Shown one piece after another: positions 9,282 through 17,540 of a DNA stretch of 22,152 nt (position 1 is its first letter; each line of letters starts with the position of its first letter). Below the pieces are notes generated by a model that saw only the letters and a program-made list of their open reading frames with translations, was not told where the DNA came from and did not search any database. A program made the position numbers and the translations under genes. The stretch is from NCBI GenBank assembly GCA_016718315.1, contig JADKDV010000007.1:1-22152 (forward strand). The letters run 5' to 3'. The DNA comes from Candidatus Obscuribacter sp. (lineage in GTDB: Bacteria > Cyanobacteriota > Vampirovibrionia > Obscuribacterales > Obscuribacteraceae).

Positions 9282-10162
9282 CGGGTTTGCCCATTGTCGC
9301 TATCACTGTGCTGCGTGAGAAACTCTCTAATAGTAGCGATGTAGCCTTCGTGTTCGTCGGCGGCTACCCAGTGACCGCTGTTTTCAAATACTTTGAGCAC
9401 CGCTCCTGGTATCGTATCGGCAATGATTTGCGAAAACTCCGGTGCGCAGATCCAATCTTGCCCTGCGCCGATTACAAGAGTAGGGGCAGTGATATGTTTT
9501 AGTCCCTCGGTCAGTGATAAATTGCGCAAAAATCCAGCAAAGGCTACATTGATAGCGTCAGGGGATAGTATGCTTCTTTCGCGTTTTTGCTTTGCTGCCT
9601 CTGCATTGTAGCGAGTGGAATACATTGAGCCCATGAGGTCAAAGTAAGTCCGCAGTTGTTCTTCTGATGCAAAGGTGCCCTCAAATAATGCCTGGCAGCA
9701 AGCGATTTGCTCAGGAGTGCCGCGCTCCTCTAAAATTGCACGGGCTCGGTCCAGGCAGCGTCCCTCGGATGCTGTCACTACTGCAATCAGATGGGAGACA
9801 TTGTTTGGATAGCGTGAAGCATAAGCCTGAGCCACTATGCCACCGTAGGAGCCACCAAGTACGACTATTTTTTGCAGTCCCAGATGCTGACGTAGAGCCT
9901 CCATGTCCTCGACATTGTTGTCGAGGGTGTAAGTCTCTTTTGGTCCACGAGCAGAGCGCCCCTGACCACGGTGGTCAAAATAAACGATTTGCACTTGATC
10001 ACTAAGTGGGCTCAAGGCGGGCTTGTAGCCGGTATGATCGACGCCCGGTCCACCGTGCACGGCAAACATCACTGGCTTTTCTCTCATCCTAGGTCCGTCG
10101 GGCACAAGTCCTGCGCCTTCGATGTCAAAGTAAATCTCGGTGTCTCTAATTTTTGCTTTCAT
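9278..10162 (-). CDS. proline iminopeptidase-like alpha/beta hydrolase (S33 family)
   Basis: This intact 294-residue enzyme has the S33 signature: HGGPG (36-40, oxyanion hole), DHRGQGRS (63-70), the nucleophile elbow GGSYGG with Ser105, Asp in GAGQDW, and His in NSGHWV near the end. S33 enzymes remove N-terminal proline or hydrolyse related amides and esters in the cytoplasm; no export signal is present. The ATG at 10162 is preferred over the TTG two codons upstream, because TATAAT ends 7 bases before it. The gene ends ATGA-overlapped with the next hydrolase, so the pair is cotranscribed. The exact substrate cannot be read from the sequence. Confidence 0.92.
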
Positions 10163-10169
10163 AGGCAAA

Positions 10170-10175
10170 ATTATA
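10170..10175 (-). promoter_or_regulatory. perfect -10 box placed for a leaderless transcript
   Basis: A consensus TATAAT lies on the minus strand with only 7 bases between it and the ATG at 10162. Transcription would begin at or next to the start codon, giving a leaderless mRNA for the hydrolase pair. The -35 position 17 bases upstream (TACGTC) is poor. Confidence 0.45.
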
Positions 10176-10267
10176 CTAGAGGCGAGATTACCGACGTATA
10201 ACCGACCGTACAGTCTGTTTTTTGTTTTTTACTGACTGGGTATCTGTCCTGTGGATTGGTATCTATC

Positions 10268-12682
10268 CTACGGCGTCGATGACAAGATTATCGACGCTGC
10301 CGCTACTGCTGCTGCGGTGCTACCTGCATCCAGAGCTACACGTGTGCCGGTGGATAGAGCTGATTTTGCTGCCATTTCGCTTACTGCACGCTTACCTAGC
10401 TGATAATAGGTGGCTTTTATCGAGGCAAAGGGCAGTGCGCCGACATCGAGAAATCCATCCATGACTGTAAACTGCTTGGGTCCAAGGATATTACGGTCGA
10501 TAGCGAGGGTGGCTACAGCCTGAGCTTTGCCCATCAGCTTGGAGCCTATCACTGCTGCTGCTACTGGCAGATGTTTACCAGCCAGGTATGCCAGTCCAGT
10601 CCAGCCGCCCATTTGTACTGGTGCAGCTAGTGCCCAGAGCAAGCGTTTAGTGTCGCCGTGGTTTTCTTCTGCTTGCAGATAGCTCTTGATGGCTGTTTCA
10701 AATTCTCTTGCGGCGGCGGGATCCTGTTTGGCTAGTTCTTCTTGTTTGTGAGCCAGGATACTTATCAGCGCATCATTAGACTCTTTGGCGCCAGGTCCAG
10801 AATAATCAAGACAGGTGGTGAGCCAATCAAAAGGCCTGGCACCGTTGCTGCCGTCGCGCTCTTGTCTAGCCATCATGGCCATTTGAGTAGCGGGCAGGTC
10901 AAATTGTGAGAGTGCTTGCCTCATCATCAAACGGTCTGCCGGAGCCACTCTAGATAGTATGTCCTGAGACATAACTGTACCGTATTTGGCCAGGTATTCT
11001 GCTGCTACTTTTGCGGCTGCATCGCGAGGTAGCTCTTGCAGTGCTTTTGTCAGCTGCTCTGCTTGCGGGCTTGTAAATCCATCCAATTTTTGACCGAGCC
11101 AGGATTCTTTGTTGCCGAGATAAAAGGCTCTGGCCATGTCTGCTGTCGATGTGCCGCCCTGTTGCATGACATTGAGTGAGAGTTGTCTTTGCTCGCCATA
11201 GCCCAGGGCTTTTTGTTGCAGTTTGACTTCTTCGCGGTTGGGCGCGAGTTTGCGCAGGATGGTTTTATCCGCCTCAGTGAGATCGTTTATGAGGATATCG
11301 CGTTTGGCTGCCATGCCCGAGACCAGATCCAGTCTATGGCTCAGGCTCATGCGTCCGGTGGTGAAAAGCTCTGAGTATTCTTTGCGCACATCAAAAATCT
11401 GTGCGCCAGTCTCGTCGTAGCTATCGTATATGCCGGATTTGCCCAGTGCACGAGTAAATGCTGCGTCAATCAGCTGGCGATTGATTTTGGTTTGAGGATC
11501 ATTGCTTGCAATATCTAAGATCTCGGGATGGGTGGACATGGCTAGCTCAATGGCGCGCACCGAGATAATTGGTTTGTTTGGTATGACTGCTGCCAGCGCT
11601 ACAGTCTCCATAGCATCAAAATTATCACTGTCTCCAGAGGTGAGGCGCTTAAATGCTAGGTCTGCCAGATGTCTCTCGGCACTGCCGGCGGGCAAGGATT
11701 TGTCCATGGCAGCGAGCATTGCCTGTCTGGCACCGGGTTTGTCTGATTTGATTGCTTCTAGCTCTCCTGTACTGATGCTATAGAGTGCTCGTGCTTTTTC
11801 TTCGGGATTGCGAGCGTCTGAGAGCATTTCGCTTATCGTGCGGCGTGCTTTGTTTTGACCGTCCTCAAAGCCTTTAACGTCGGCGGTATCGCTAAGTTTG
11901 AGCTTGGCCAGTACATCGGAGCGCGAGCCAGTGAGCTTGGCGGCATCTGTCTGGAGTAGTGTGGGATGGTCTGTTGGTCCGACGTCTTTATAGCCTAGCT
12001 TTTCTTTTAGTCTGCCCATCAGCTCCAATCTATCGGCTTTGGCAAAGACAAGGTTGATATCTTTTTCAAAGCGTACAAGCTCTGCCGGGTTTTCTTTAAA
12101 GAGTTTGTATTCGCGTGGTCCAAATTTTTCGTCGAGTACTTTTGCCCAATCGGCGCGAGCTGGTCGCTTGCCGAGGATCTCGGGTGTGCCGAGGGGTAAG
12201 AGTGCAGTGGTGAGACTTTCTTTGTCGGCGAGTTTTGACTTCCAGATGGCAGCATCGTAGCCAAACCAGGCTTTGGAGGCTTTGTCGAGAGCGGCGTCGA
12301 CACCCTGTCTGTAAGTGGCATCGGTGAGGTAGCGCTCGCGCTCTTGAGGGCTGGCGTTTTCTACGAGTCGGTTGATTTCTTTGGTGTTGGATAGCTCATA
12401 GATTGGTTTTGTATTGCCTGCAATTAGTGTCGAGAGGCTGAGCTGTCCTTCGTTTAGATAGTCGACAACATTTTTGCGATAGTAGTCCTTAAATACGGTA
12501 CCGGCAGTAAATGTTTTGACTAGCTCGTCCTGTCTGGTGTTTTTGATTTGCTCACGCACGTCTTCTGGAGCCATGCGCAGAGCCAGTTTGAGGATGTCGA
12601 GACGTTTTTCTTTTTGAGCAATGTCCACTATGGCATTGATGTCTTCGGCACTACGGCTTTTTACATCTGATTTGATCAGCAC
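10268..12682 (-). CDS. large helical protein, C-terminal part (about 804 residues)
   Basis: This intact frame starts at a GTG with no ribosome site. It is better read as the continuation of the upstream frame (12761-13903): the 78 bases between them read through in a third frame (RELAAGKGQSLTDLTPASTS), then with a small shift LSKAAQETLAVLIKSDVKS. The protein is nearly all predicted helix, rich in Ala, Leu, Lys and Glu, with no catalytic motif that I recognise. The last 150 residues become hydrophobic and Gly/Ala-rich (TGLAYLAGKHLPVAAAVIG, then ALDAGSTAAAVAAASIILS), so the C-terminus may insert in or lie against a membrane. The codon use resembles that of the 364-residue protein at 7363. Function unknown. 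Confidence 0.75.
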   Translation of the reverse strand: MLIKSDVKSRSAEDINAIVDIAQKEKRLDILKLALRMAPEDVREQIKNTRQDELVKTFTAGTVFKDYYRKNVVDYLNEGQLSLSTLIAGNTKPIYELSNTKEINRLVENASPQERERYLTDATYRQGVDAALDKASKAWFGYDAAIWKSKLADKESLTTALLPLGTPEILGKRPARADWAKVLDEKFGPREYKLFKENPAELVRFEKDINLVFAKADRLELMGRLKEKLGYKDVGPTDHPTLLQTDAAKLTGSRSDVLAKLKLSDTADVKGFEDGQNKARRTISEMLSDARNPEEKARALYSISTGELEAIKSDKPGARQAMLAAMDKSLPAGSAERHLADLAFKRLTSGDSDNFDAMETVALAAVIPNKPIISVRAIELAMSTHPEILDIASNDPQTKINRQLIDAAFTRALGKSGIYDSYDETGAQIFDVRKEYSELFTTGRMSLSHRLDLVSGMAAKRDILINDLTEADKTILRKLAPNREEVKLQQKALGYGEQRQLSLNVMQQGGTSTADMARAFYLGNKESWLGQKLDGFTSPQAEQLTKALQELPRDAAAKVAAEYLAKYGTVMSQDILSRVAPADRLMMRQALSQFDLPATQMAMMARQERDGSNGARPFDWLTTCLDYSGPGAKESNDALISILAHKQEELAKQDPAAAREFETAIKSYLQAEENHGDTKRLLWALAAPVQMGGWTGLAYLAGKHLPVAAAVIGSKLMGKAQAVATLAIDRNILGPKQFTVMDGFLDVGALPFASIKATYYQLGKRAVSEMAAKSALSTGTRVALDAGSTAAAVAAASIILSSTP

Positions 12683-12760
12683 TGCCAGAGTCTCTTGAGC
12701 GGCTTTTGAGAGACGTGGATGCCGGAGTCAGGTCGGTCAGTGATTGTCCTTTGCCTGCTG

Positions 12761-13903
12761 CTAGCTCCCTTGCACCCGCTCTATGTCTGGCTTAGTAAGG
12801 ACGCTCACTTTGTTGAGTATGTCCATCTCAGCGCGGTCGGTAGGTCCGTGCATACGGCGCACTTTGCCCATGTATGAGCGCTCCAGGCTCTCCATCGATG
12901 CTCTGATTTGTCCGGCTTCATCAGACGCTCCAGTGCGCTCAAAGTAGCGGCTCACCATTTCGTACTGACCGCCGCCCAAAAACGAGCCAGTCAAGCCGCT
13001 ATTGAGCTGTTCGCGGACTTCATCACTGAGTGCTTTGCCTGTGAGCTTACGACTTGCTTCGTCGATATTGCGCACGGTTTGCGGCGGCAGTGACTCTAAG
13101 ATGGATTGGATGCCGTCTGTATCCGAAAACCTTATCCCAAAATGAGTATGCTCAGCGGCATGGGTCACTGCATGAGTGATTTTTTCGACTTGCACATCTT
13201 GCTCAATTTGAGGCGAATGCCCAAGTGCTGCAACAATGAGATCAGGTCTGGATTGGTGGATACCAATTTTGGCTAGTTTGTGGTCTTCTTCGGGGCTGCG
13301 ATTGCCATCTAGCATCAAGCCGATAAGCTCGCGGTCGTGCTCCGCCTGGTCCTTGCGTTTTAATTTGGCCTGGACATCGTCATTGCCTTGAAATCTCTGG
13401 CGTATCTTTGCTTCGGGATCTTTTTGTCCATCAAGGTAGCGCTGCATGCGGCTCTCATCTGCTGGGCTAAAGTCTTTGAGTTTGTCTAGAGTAGCCAGGT
13501 CAAGCTTTTGACCACCAGACTTTTGTTCATACTTTTGTTGAAAAGCCTGGAATTGATCATAGGGCAATTGCGCCAGTACGCTTTTGACTCCCACTCCATA
13601 GACATAGCTGTCGGCTGTGCGAGCTAGTTTGTTGCCATTGACGAGGGTCAATTCTTGTAGCGATTGCGTAATGTTCTCTTTTATCTTTAATGCTTCTGGA
13701 TCTTGCTGTGCCAGCCACGGACGATTGTGCACTGAGTCCGCTGATTTGACGGTGGATGATTGTTCGATGGCGGGAGATTTTTCGAAGGCAGGTGATTTTT
13801 CGAGGGCAGACGAGCTTGCCAGGGGTTGATACTTGTCGGAGGCAATTGGGCTCTCCTCGGCAGTCTCAGATTTTGCGGTCTGGGTGACAGCGTCTCTTGC
13901 CAT
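12761..13903 (-). CDS. large helical protein, N-terminal part (about 380 residues)
   Basis: The ATG at 13903 is preceded by AGGA at about 11 bases. The first 65 residues are polar and Ser/Glu/Pro-rich, with three imperfect repeats (LEKSPAFEKSPAIEQSS). The rest is charged helix with no known domain. It stops at TAG after IERVQGS, but a one-base change near 12770 carries the reading into the 10268-12682 frame, and the product would then be about 1,210 residues. No signal peptide was seen. It is divergent from queF, 176 bases away. Confidence 0.7.
   Translation of the reverse strand: MARDAVTQTAKSETAEESPIASDKYQPLASSSALEKSPAFEKSPAIEQSSTVKSADSVHNRPWLAQQDPEALKIKENITQSLQELTLVNGNKLARTADSYVYGVGVKSVLAQLPYDQFQAFQQKYEQKSGGQKLDLATLDKLKDFSPADESRMQRYLDGQKDPEAKIRQRFQGNDDVQAKLKRKDQAEHDRELIGLMLDGNRSPEEDHKLAKIGIHQSRPDLIVAALGHSPQIEQDVQVEKITHAVTHAAEHTHFGIRFSDTDGIQSILESLPPQTVRNIDEASRKLTGKALSDEVREQLNSGLTGSFLGGGQYEMVSRYFERTGASDEAGQIRASMESLERSYMGKVRRMHGPTDRAEMDILNKVSVLTKPDIERVQGS
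13763..13816 (-). repeat. three 18-bp tandem repeats inside the large-protein gene
   Basis: Units at 13763-13780, 13781-13798 and 13799-13816 share the frame TTCGAnGGCnGnnGAnnT on the plus strand. They encode the EKSPA-like hexapeptide repeated near the N-terminus. As the unit is a multiple of three, copy number could vary without breaking the frame. Confidence 0.7.
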
Positions 13904-14026
13904 AGATGTCAGTCCTGCTTGTGGGGTGACCTATTAATAATTGATTGAAGGTGAAAAAGTTGTGAATCTTGGCGAGTATCGATTTTTTGGCGATTAATGG
14001 TTTGGGGTGCAAAATATACAAACATA

Positions 14027-14054
14027 TTTACGGCAAGCGTCTGAATGATAAAGT
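14027..14054 (+). promoter_or_regulatory. promoter candidate for the queF operon
   Basis: TTTACG (14027-14032), 16 bases, then TAAAGT (14049-14054), 25 bases before the queF start. Both boxes are only moderate matches. No preQ1 riboswitch sequence is visible in the short leader. Confidence 0.3.
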
Positions 14055-14079
14055 ATTGTCTTTAGTCTGAGGAGGCAGT

Positions 14080-14532
14080 ATGTCCAAGAGTAGTAAGTTT
14101 AAAGAACTCGGCAAGAGTGCATCTAAGCAAAACTATGACAATCCGGATGCTTCTATCCTGGAAGTATTTGATAGCCCCTTTGCTGATAAAAAAGCTAATC
14201 GTAATACCGTCACTGGTACCATCCATATCGAGGCGCCTGAGTTTACTAGTGTCTGTCCCATCACTGGGCAGCCTGATTTTGCCAACATTGTGATTGATTA
14301 TTGTCCCGACAAGCTTTGTGTGGAGAGCAAATCTCTTAAGGTCTATCTTGGCGCCTTCCGCCAGCATCCTGAGTTTCATGAGGCATGTGTCAATCGTATC
14401 GCTAATGATTTGATTGATAAACTCGATCCTCTCTCCATCACTGTAGAGGGGCGCTTTACCCCTCGTGGCGGCATACCTTTTTGGCCGACAGCGAGCTATG
14501 TGCGCGGTGCTAAAAAGGCAGGGCGTAAGTGA
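14080..14532 (+). CDS. queF: NADPH-dependent 7-cyano-7-deazaguanine reductase QueF
   Basis: QueF reduces the nitrile of preQ0 to the amine of preQ1 with two NADPH, a late step of queuosine tRNA modification, in the cytoplasm. The 150-residue length is that of the single-domain (Bacillus-type) enzyme. The nucleophile is Cys59 in FTSVCPITGQPDFA, the proton donor is Asp66, and His100-Glu101 follow in FHE, all at the spacing of the B. subtilis enzyme. The QueF motif ESKSLKVYL is at 82-90. GAGGAGG just before the ATG is a near-perfect ribosome site. The TGA overlaps the GTG of the next gene by 4 bases, so it heads a coupled operon with an oxygenase-like protein and a YgiC-like ligase, an unusual setting for queF. 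No other queuosine genes are in the window. Confidence 0.97.
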   Translation: MSKSSKFKELGKSASKQNYDNPDASILEVFDSPFADKKANRNTVTGTIHIEAPEFTSVCPITGQPDFANIVIDYCPDKLCVESKSLKVYLGAFRQHPEFHEACVNRIANDLIDKLDPLSITVEGRFTPRGGIPFWPTASYVRGAKKAGRK

Positions 14533-15392
14533 AGTCTATCGAACAAACTAAGCAGAGTCGTGATTGGTCTGATTTTATTGGCTGTCAGGGGCATGTTGCA
14601 CCTTACATTGACCTGACAAATGTAATAGACACTTCCAATTTTGATTATTTGCACGAAGAAATTTGTCTGGGACTGTTGCAAGTGGACTACAGCTACACTG
14701 GTGGTAGTCTGGGATTTATGAATATCGTGCCGCAGGAATTTGCAAACGATGAATACAAAGACTACATGCAGATTATTAGAGGATTTAGTCGCGAAGAATT
14801 TATGCGCTTTATTGCTCTGGGCGAATCATCGCTTAAGTTTGATCTTGACCAATATCAAAAATATACTTTTGGTGAAGAAGCTCAAATGCCCATGACATGG
14901 GAGCAGGCTAACTATCTAAAGATCAGGTACGGAGCGTATTTTCCCTGGAAGCTGTACTTTCAGTTTATGGAGGGAGATTTTAATTGGACCTCCAAAAACA
15001 CCCTGGTGCGCGATTTTAGCGAAGAAGTTAGAAATATATTTCCGTCTACTTGTGATTACATAAGGTCATTGCCGTTTAAATCAATCGGTCGCTGTGACTT
15101 GATGGGGCTTGAGTCCAATGACCACGGCACTATCCACCGCGACAACTATCAGAGGCTCAATAATCCGCCTGTGATGGACTTTATCACTATTTGTCCAGCA
15201 GGTAATAAGCGCTTATTTTTGTACAACGCTGAGTCGCGCGAAAAAGTCTTTACATTAGTAAGTAAAGCTTATGCGTTTAACGTCATGAATTACCATGGAG
15301 TGGCTGCTGATCCATTCTTCCGCTATTCCATTAGAATTGATGGTGTGTTTACTGATGAATTTAAAGAGCAGATAAGAGGGAGTCGCGGATAG
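14529..15392 (+). CDS. candidate 2-oxoglutarate/Fe(II)-dependent oxygenase (double-stranded beta-helix type) A
   Basis: This intact 287-residue protein is coupled to queF by GTGA. The C-terminal part has iron-site spacing: H203-R-D205 in GTIHRDNYQR, H256 in NYHGVAADP, and Arg265/Arg269 in FFRYSIRID, 9-13 residues later, where 2-oxoglutarate-binding Arg normally sits. Strand-like stretches (MDFITICPAG, KRLFLYN, KAYAFNVMN) separate them, as in aspartyl/asparaginyl hydroxylase-like folds. The N-terminal 180 residues are unrecognised. Its stop TAG shares its G with the GTG of the YgiC-like ligase. Overlap on both sides says it works in the same pathway. The activity is inferred from ligand spacing only, and the substrate is unknown. 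Confidence 0.75.
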   Translation: MKSIEQTKQSRDWSDFIGCQGHVAPYIDLTNVIDTSNFDYLHEEICLGLLQVDYSYTGGSLGFMNIVPQEFANDEYKDYMQIIRGFSREEFMRFIALGESSLKFDLDQYQKYTFGEEAQMPMTWEQANYLKIRYGAYFPWKLYFQFMEGDFNWTSKNTLVRDFSEEVRNIFPSTCDYIRSLPFKSIGRCDLMGLESNDHGTIHRDNYQRLNNPPVMDFITICPAGNKRLFLYNAESREKVFTLVSKAYAFNVMNYHGVAADPFFRYSIRIDGVFTDEFKEQIRGSRG

Positions 15393-16612
15393 TGCAATTC
15401 AGGACAATTGATGCTCGCAAAGAGTGGCGCAAGCAAGCAAAAGATCTGGGCTATCTGGCTTCTGTTTTTGATGATCCTCCCTACTGGGTGGAGGCACTGC
15501 CTCAGCCATTTTATGCAGTACTCTCCCGTGAGGAAATACTCAAGACCATCGAACCAGCTACAGCAGAACTCACTGCCATGGGGCTTACTGCTGTGGAGGC
15601 TGTCTGTAATGGTGCCAAGTCTGACTACTATTTTGATAAGCTCAAAATTCCGGAAGAATATCGCGAGCCGATAAGGATTTCGTGGGCCAGACGCGATCGC
15701 TCACTTTATGGGCGGTTTGATTTTAGCTATAGCGACGGTCAGCTCAAGCTTTTAGAGATGAATTTTGATACAGCCATATCGCTCTACGAAGCGTCGGTAT
15801 TTCAGCGCTTGTGGTTGGACGAGCACCAGGCTACTGGAGTATTACCTGAGCAAGCACAGCAGTTTAGCCGCATCCATGAGTGTCTACTTGACTGTTTTGC
15901 TGCCCTTGCGGACCGTAGCACCACTGTGCATTTTGCCAGTGTCGAAGCCTCCGAAGAAGACGAAGGTACCACAAGATATCTACAATCCTGCGCAGTACTT
16001 GCCGGGGTGGAGAGTAAATTTCTCCATATGCGTGATATCGGTTATGACGATGACGGCAATCTTATCGATCTTGAAGGCGAGCCAATCAAGGTGCTGTTTA
16101 AGCTCTATCCCTGGGAGTTTTTGTTTGATGATGATCAAGAGATAGCAAAGGAGAGAGGCAAGTCAGTGCTGGTGCCGCTTGTCACCGGTGGTGGTACTAC
16201 TTTTATTGAGCCCATCTGGAAAACAATACTGGCCAATAAGGGCATATTGCCCATCCTCTGGGACCTGTATCCAGATAGTCCCTGGCTCCTGGCCAGTGCC
16301 TTTGAGAATACTCCTGAAGCTGCCGCAATTAAAGCAAAACCCCATGTGCGCAAACCGCTGATGGGTCGCGAGGGTGGCAGTATCTCTGTGTTATCCAGAT
16401 CAGACGGTACACCTTTTGTCAATCCTAGTCGCTATGGCAAGGAGGGATTTGTCTTGCAGGACCTGCATCCACTGCCAAAGTATGAAAATTACCATGTCTT
16501 AATTGGTAGCTGGGTGATAGCGGGTCAGCCTGCTGGCATAGGTATACGGGCTGACCTCAGTCCCATTACGACTGGCATGCACTGCTTGTTTGTGCCCCAT
16601 ATCGTAGAGTAG
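15392..16612 (+). CDS. glutathionylspermidine-synthetase-like ATP-grasp ligase (YgiC/YjfC family)
   Basis: This intact 406-residue protein belongs to the family of the C-terminal synthetase domain of GspS, which uses ATP to join the glycine carboxylate of glutathione to an amine of spermidine. The characteristic block YGRFDFSYSDGQLKLLEMN (106-124) with DTAISLYEA after it matches the family's R-x-D...K-L-L-E-x-N-x-D-T. The ATP-grasp core shows KLYPWEFLFDDD (237-248), FIEPIWKTILANKGILPILW (271-290), DLYPDSPWLL, and KPLMGREGGSI (321-331), the nucleotide-binding loop. There is no N-terminal amidase, so it is YgiC/YjfC-like (about 390 residues) rather than full GspS. In E. coli these ligases sit beside DUF1190 proteins (YgiB, YjfM). 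A DUF1190 gene lies 3.1 kb away here. Acceptor and amine are unknown. Confidence 0.9.
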   Translation: MQFRTIDARKEWRKQAKDLGYLASVFDDPPYWVEALPQPFYAVLSREEILKTIEPATAELTAMGLTAVEAVCNGAKSDYYFDKLKIPEEYREPIRISWARRDRSLYGRFDFSYSDGQLKLLEMNFDTAISLYEASVFQRLWLDEHQATGVLPEQAQQFSRIHECLLDCFAALADRSTTVHFASVEASEEDEGTTRYLQSCAVLAGVESKFLHMRDIGYDDDGNLIDLEGEPIKVLFKLYPWEFLFDDDQEIAKERGKSVLVPLVTGGGTTFIEPIWKTILANKGILPILWDLYPDSPWLLASAFENTPEAAAIKAKPHVRKPLMGREGGSISVLSRSDGTPFVNPSRYGKEGFVLQDLHPLPKYENYHVLIGSWVIAGQPAGIGIRADLSPITTGMHCLFVPHIVE

Positions 16613-16628
16613 TCTGCTGTCCCCAATC

Positions 16629-16650
16629 GGCGATAGTCAATTTAATCGCC
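16629..16650. terminator. possible bidirectional terminator hairpin
   Basis: GGCGAT and ATCGCC form a 6-bp stem with a 10-base loop between two convergent genes, overlapping the stop of the minus-strand one. The plus-strand flank is T-rich but not a clean run. It is weak but well placed. Confidence 0.3.
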
Positions 16651-17475
16651 AACTAATTTGTATTTTGCTGTTTTGTCTATTGTCTTGAGTCTCTCCACCA
16701 TATAGGGATCGTCTGGGCTGATATGGTAGCCATCGGCGTAGATACGCTCGACCATACTGTAGACCTGGTGTCCGTCGATTTGTCTTTGTCCGTCAAAACG
16801 AGTCAGTAACAAGTCAGCCTTTTTGACTGGCTTTTGCGCTCAGCAACAGGCACGTATTTGTCTTGTTTTTCTTCATCTGTGAGGTGTGGTGGGATTTCGT
16901 ATGCCAGATTTTCGATTTGCAAAAGTCCGATGCGCTTCATCCAGCTTGCTCTTTTGATACTTTGATTTTGGCTGTCCAGTCACCTCTGGGCTTTCTCTCT
17001 CTGCCACAAGACCCAGGGCATGGGGGGTTTGGGCTCTACTAATATCATATGAGAGCGGGCGCAGATAGGAGCCATAGCCTTTGCCTTTGCCCTGAGCTTT
17101 TGTGTCTAATTGGCTGGTAGCCGATTGAGTTTGGGCTGCTTGATTAATCGCTGACAAGTCAGTTTTATTGGTCTGGTCGGGTGTGACTACCCAGGCTACA
17201 AGTATAAAGACTGCTTCGGTGCGCACTCTAGCTGGATAAACCACCATCAGTCTAGCTGACAGTAGGTCGCCGGTGGCTTTTGAGCGTAGCTCGTGGAGGC
17301 TGAGCCAGCCCATGGACAGGCCTTGGTGGACCTGATCCCACTCTTGCAGCTGCTCAGGAGGAAAATTTTTGATCAGTGCCGCTTTGGTATCGTCTGGCAA
17401 AGTAAGCTGCACTACTACTTCGAGGTCTTCTATTTCTTCAGGTGTCAATCTTGATTTGGGATTGCTCTGATCCAT
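16642..17475 (-). CDS. hypothetical protein, one or two frameshifts near the 3' end
   Basis: The ATG at 17475 follows AAAGGAAAG with good spacing. The first 170 codons are intact: MDQSNPKSRLTPEEIEDLEV, a short hydrophobic stretch TEAVFILVAWVV at about 86-97, then a Gln/Ser/Thr-rich linker. Past about 16930 the frame must shift to read RIGLLQIENLAYEIPPHLTD, and again near 16830 to DGQRQIDGHQVYSMVERIYA, ending KTAKYKLVGD with TAA at 16644-16642. Total is about 275 residues. No known family. It is divergent from the amine oxidase (65 bases apart), so the two may share regulation. Confidence 0.6.
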
Positions 17476-17540
17476 TGTGCTCTTTCCTTTGCACTCTTTG
17501 ATATTGTGACTTTTGTCCTGACTGATGATAACTTATTGCA

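Noticed and set aside
13904..14079. preQ1 riboswitch before queF
   Set aside because: The conserved preQ1-I elements (C-rich pocket and A-rich tail) are not present, and QueF makes preQ1 rather than being a usual target at this spacing.
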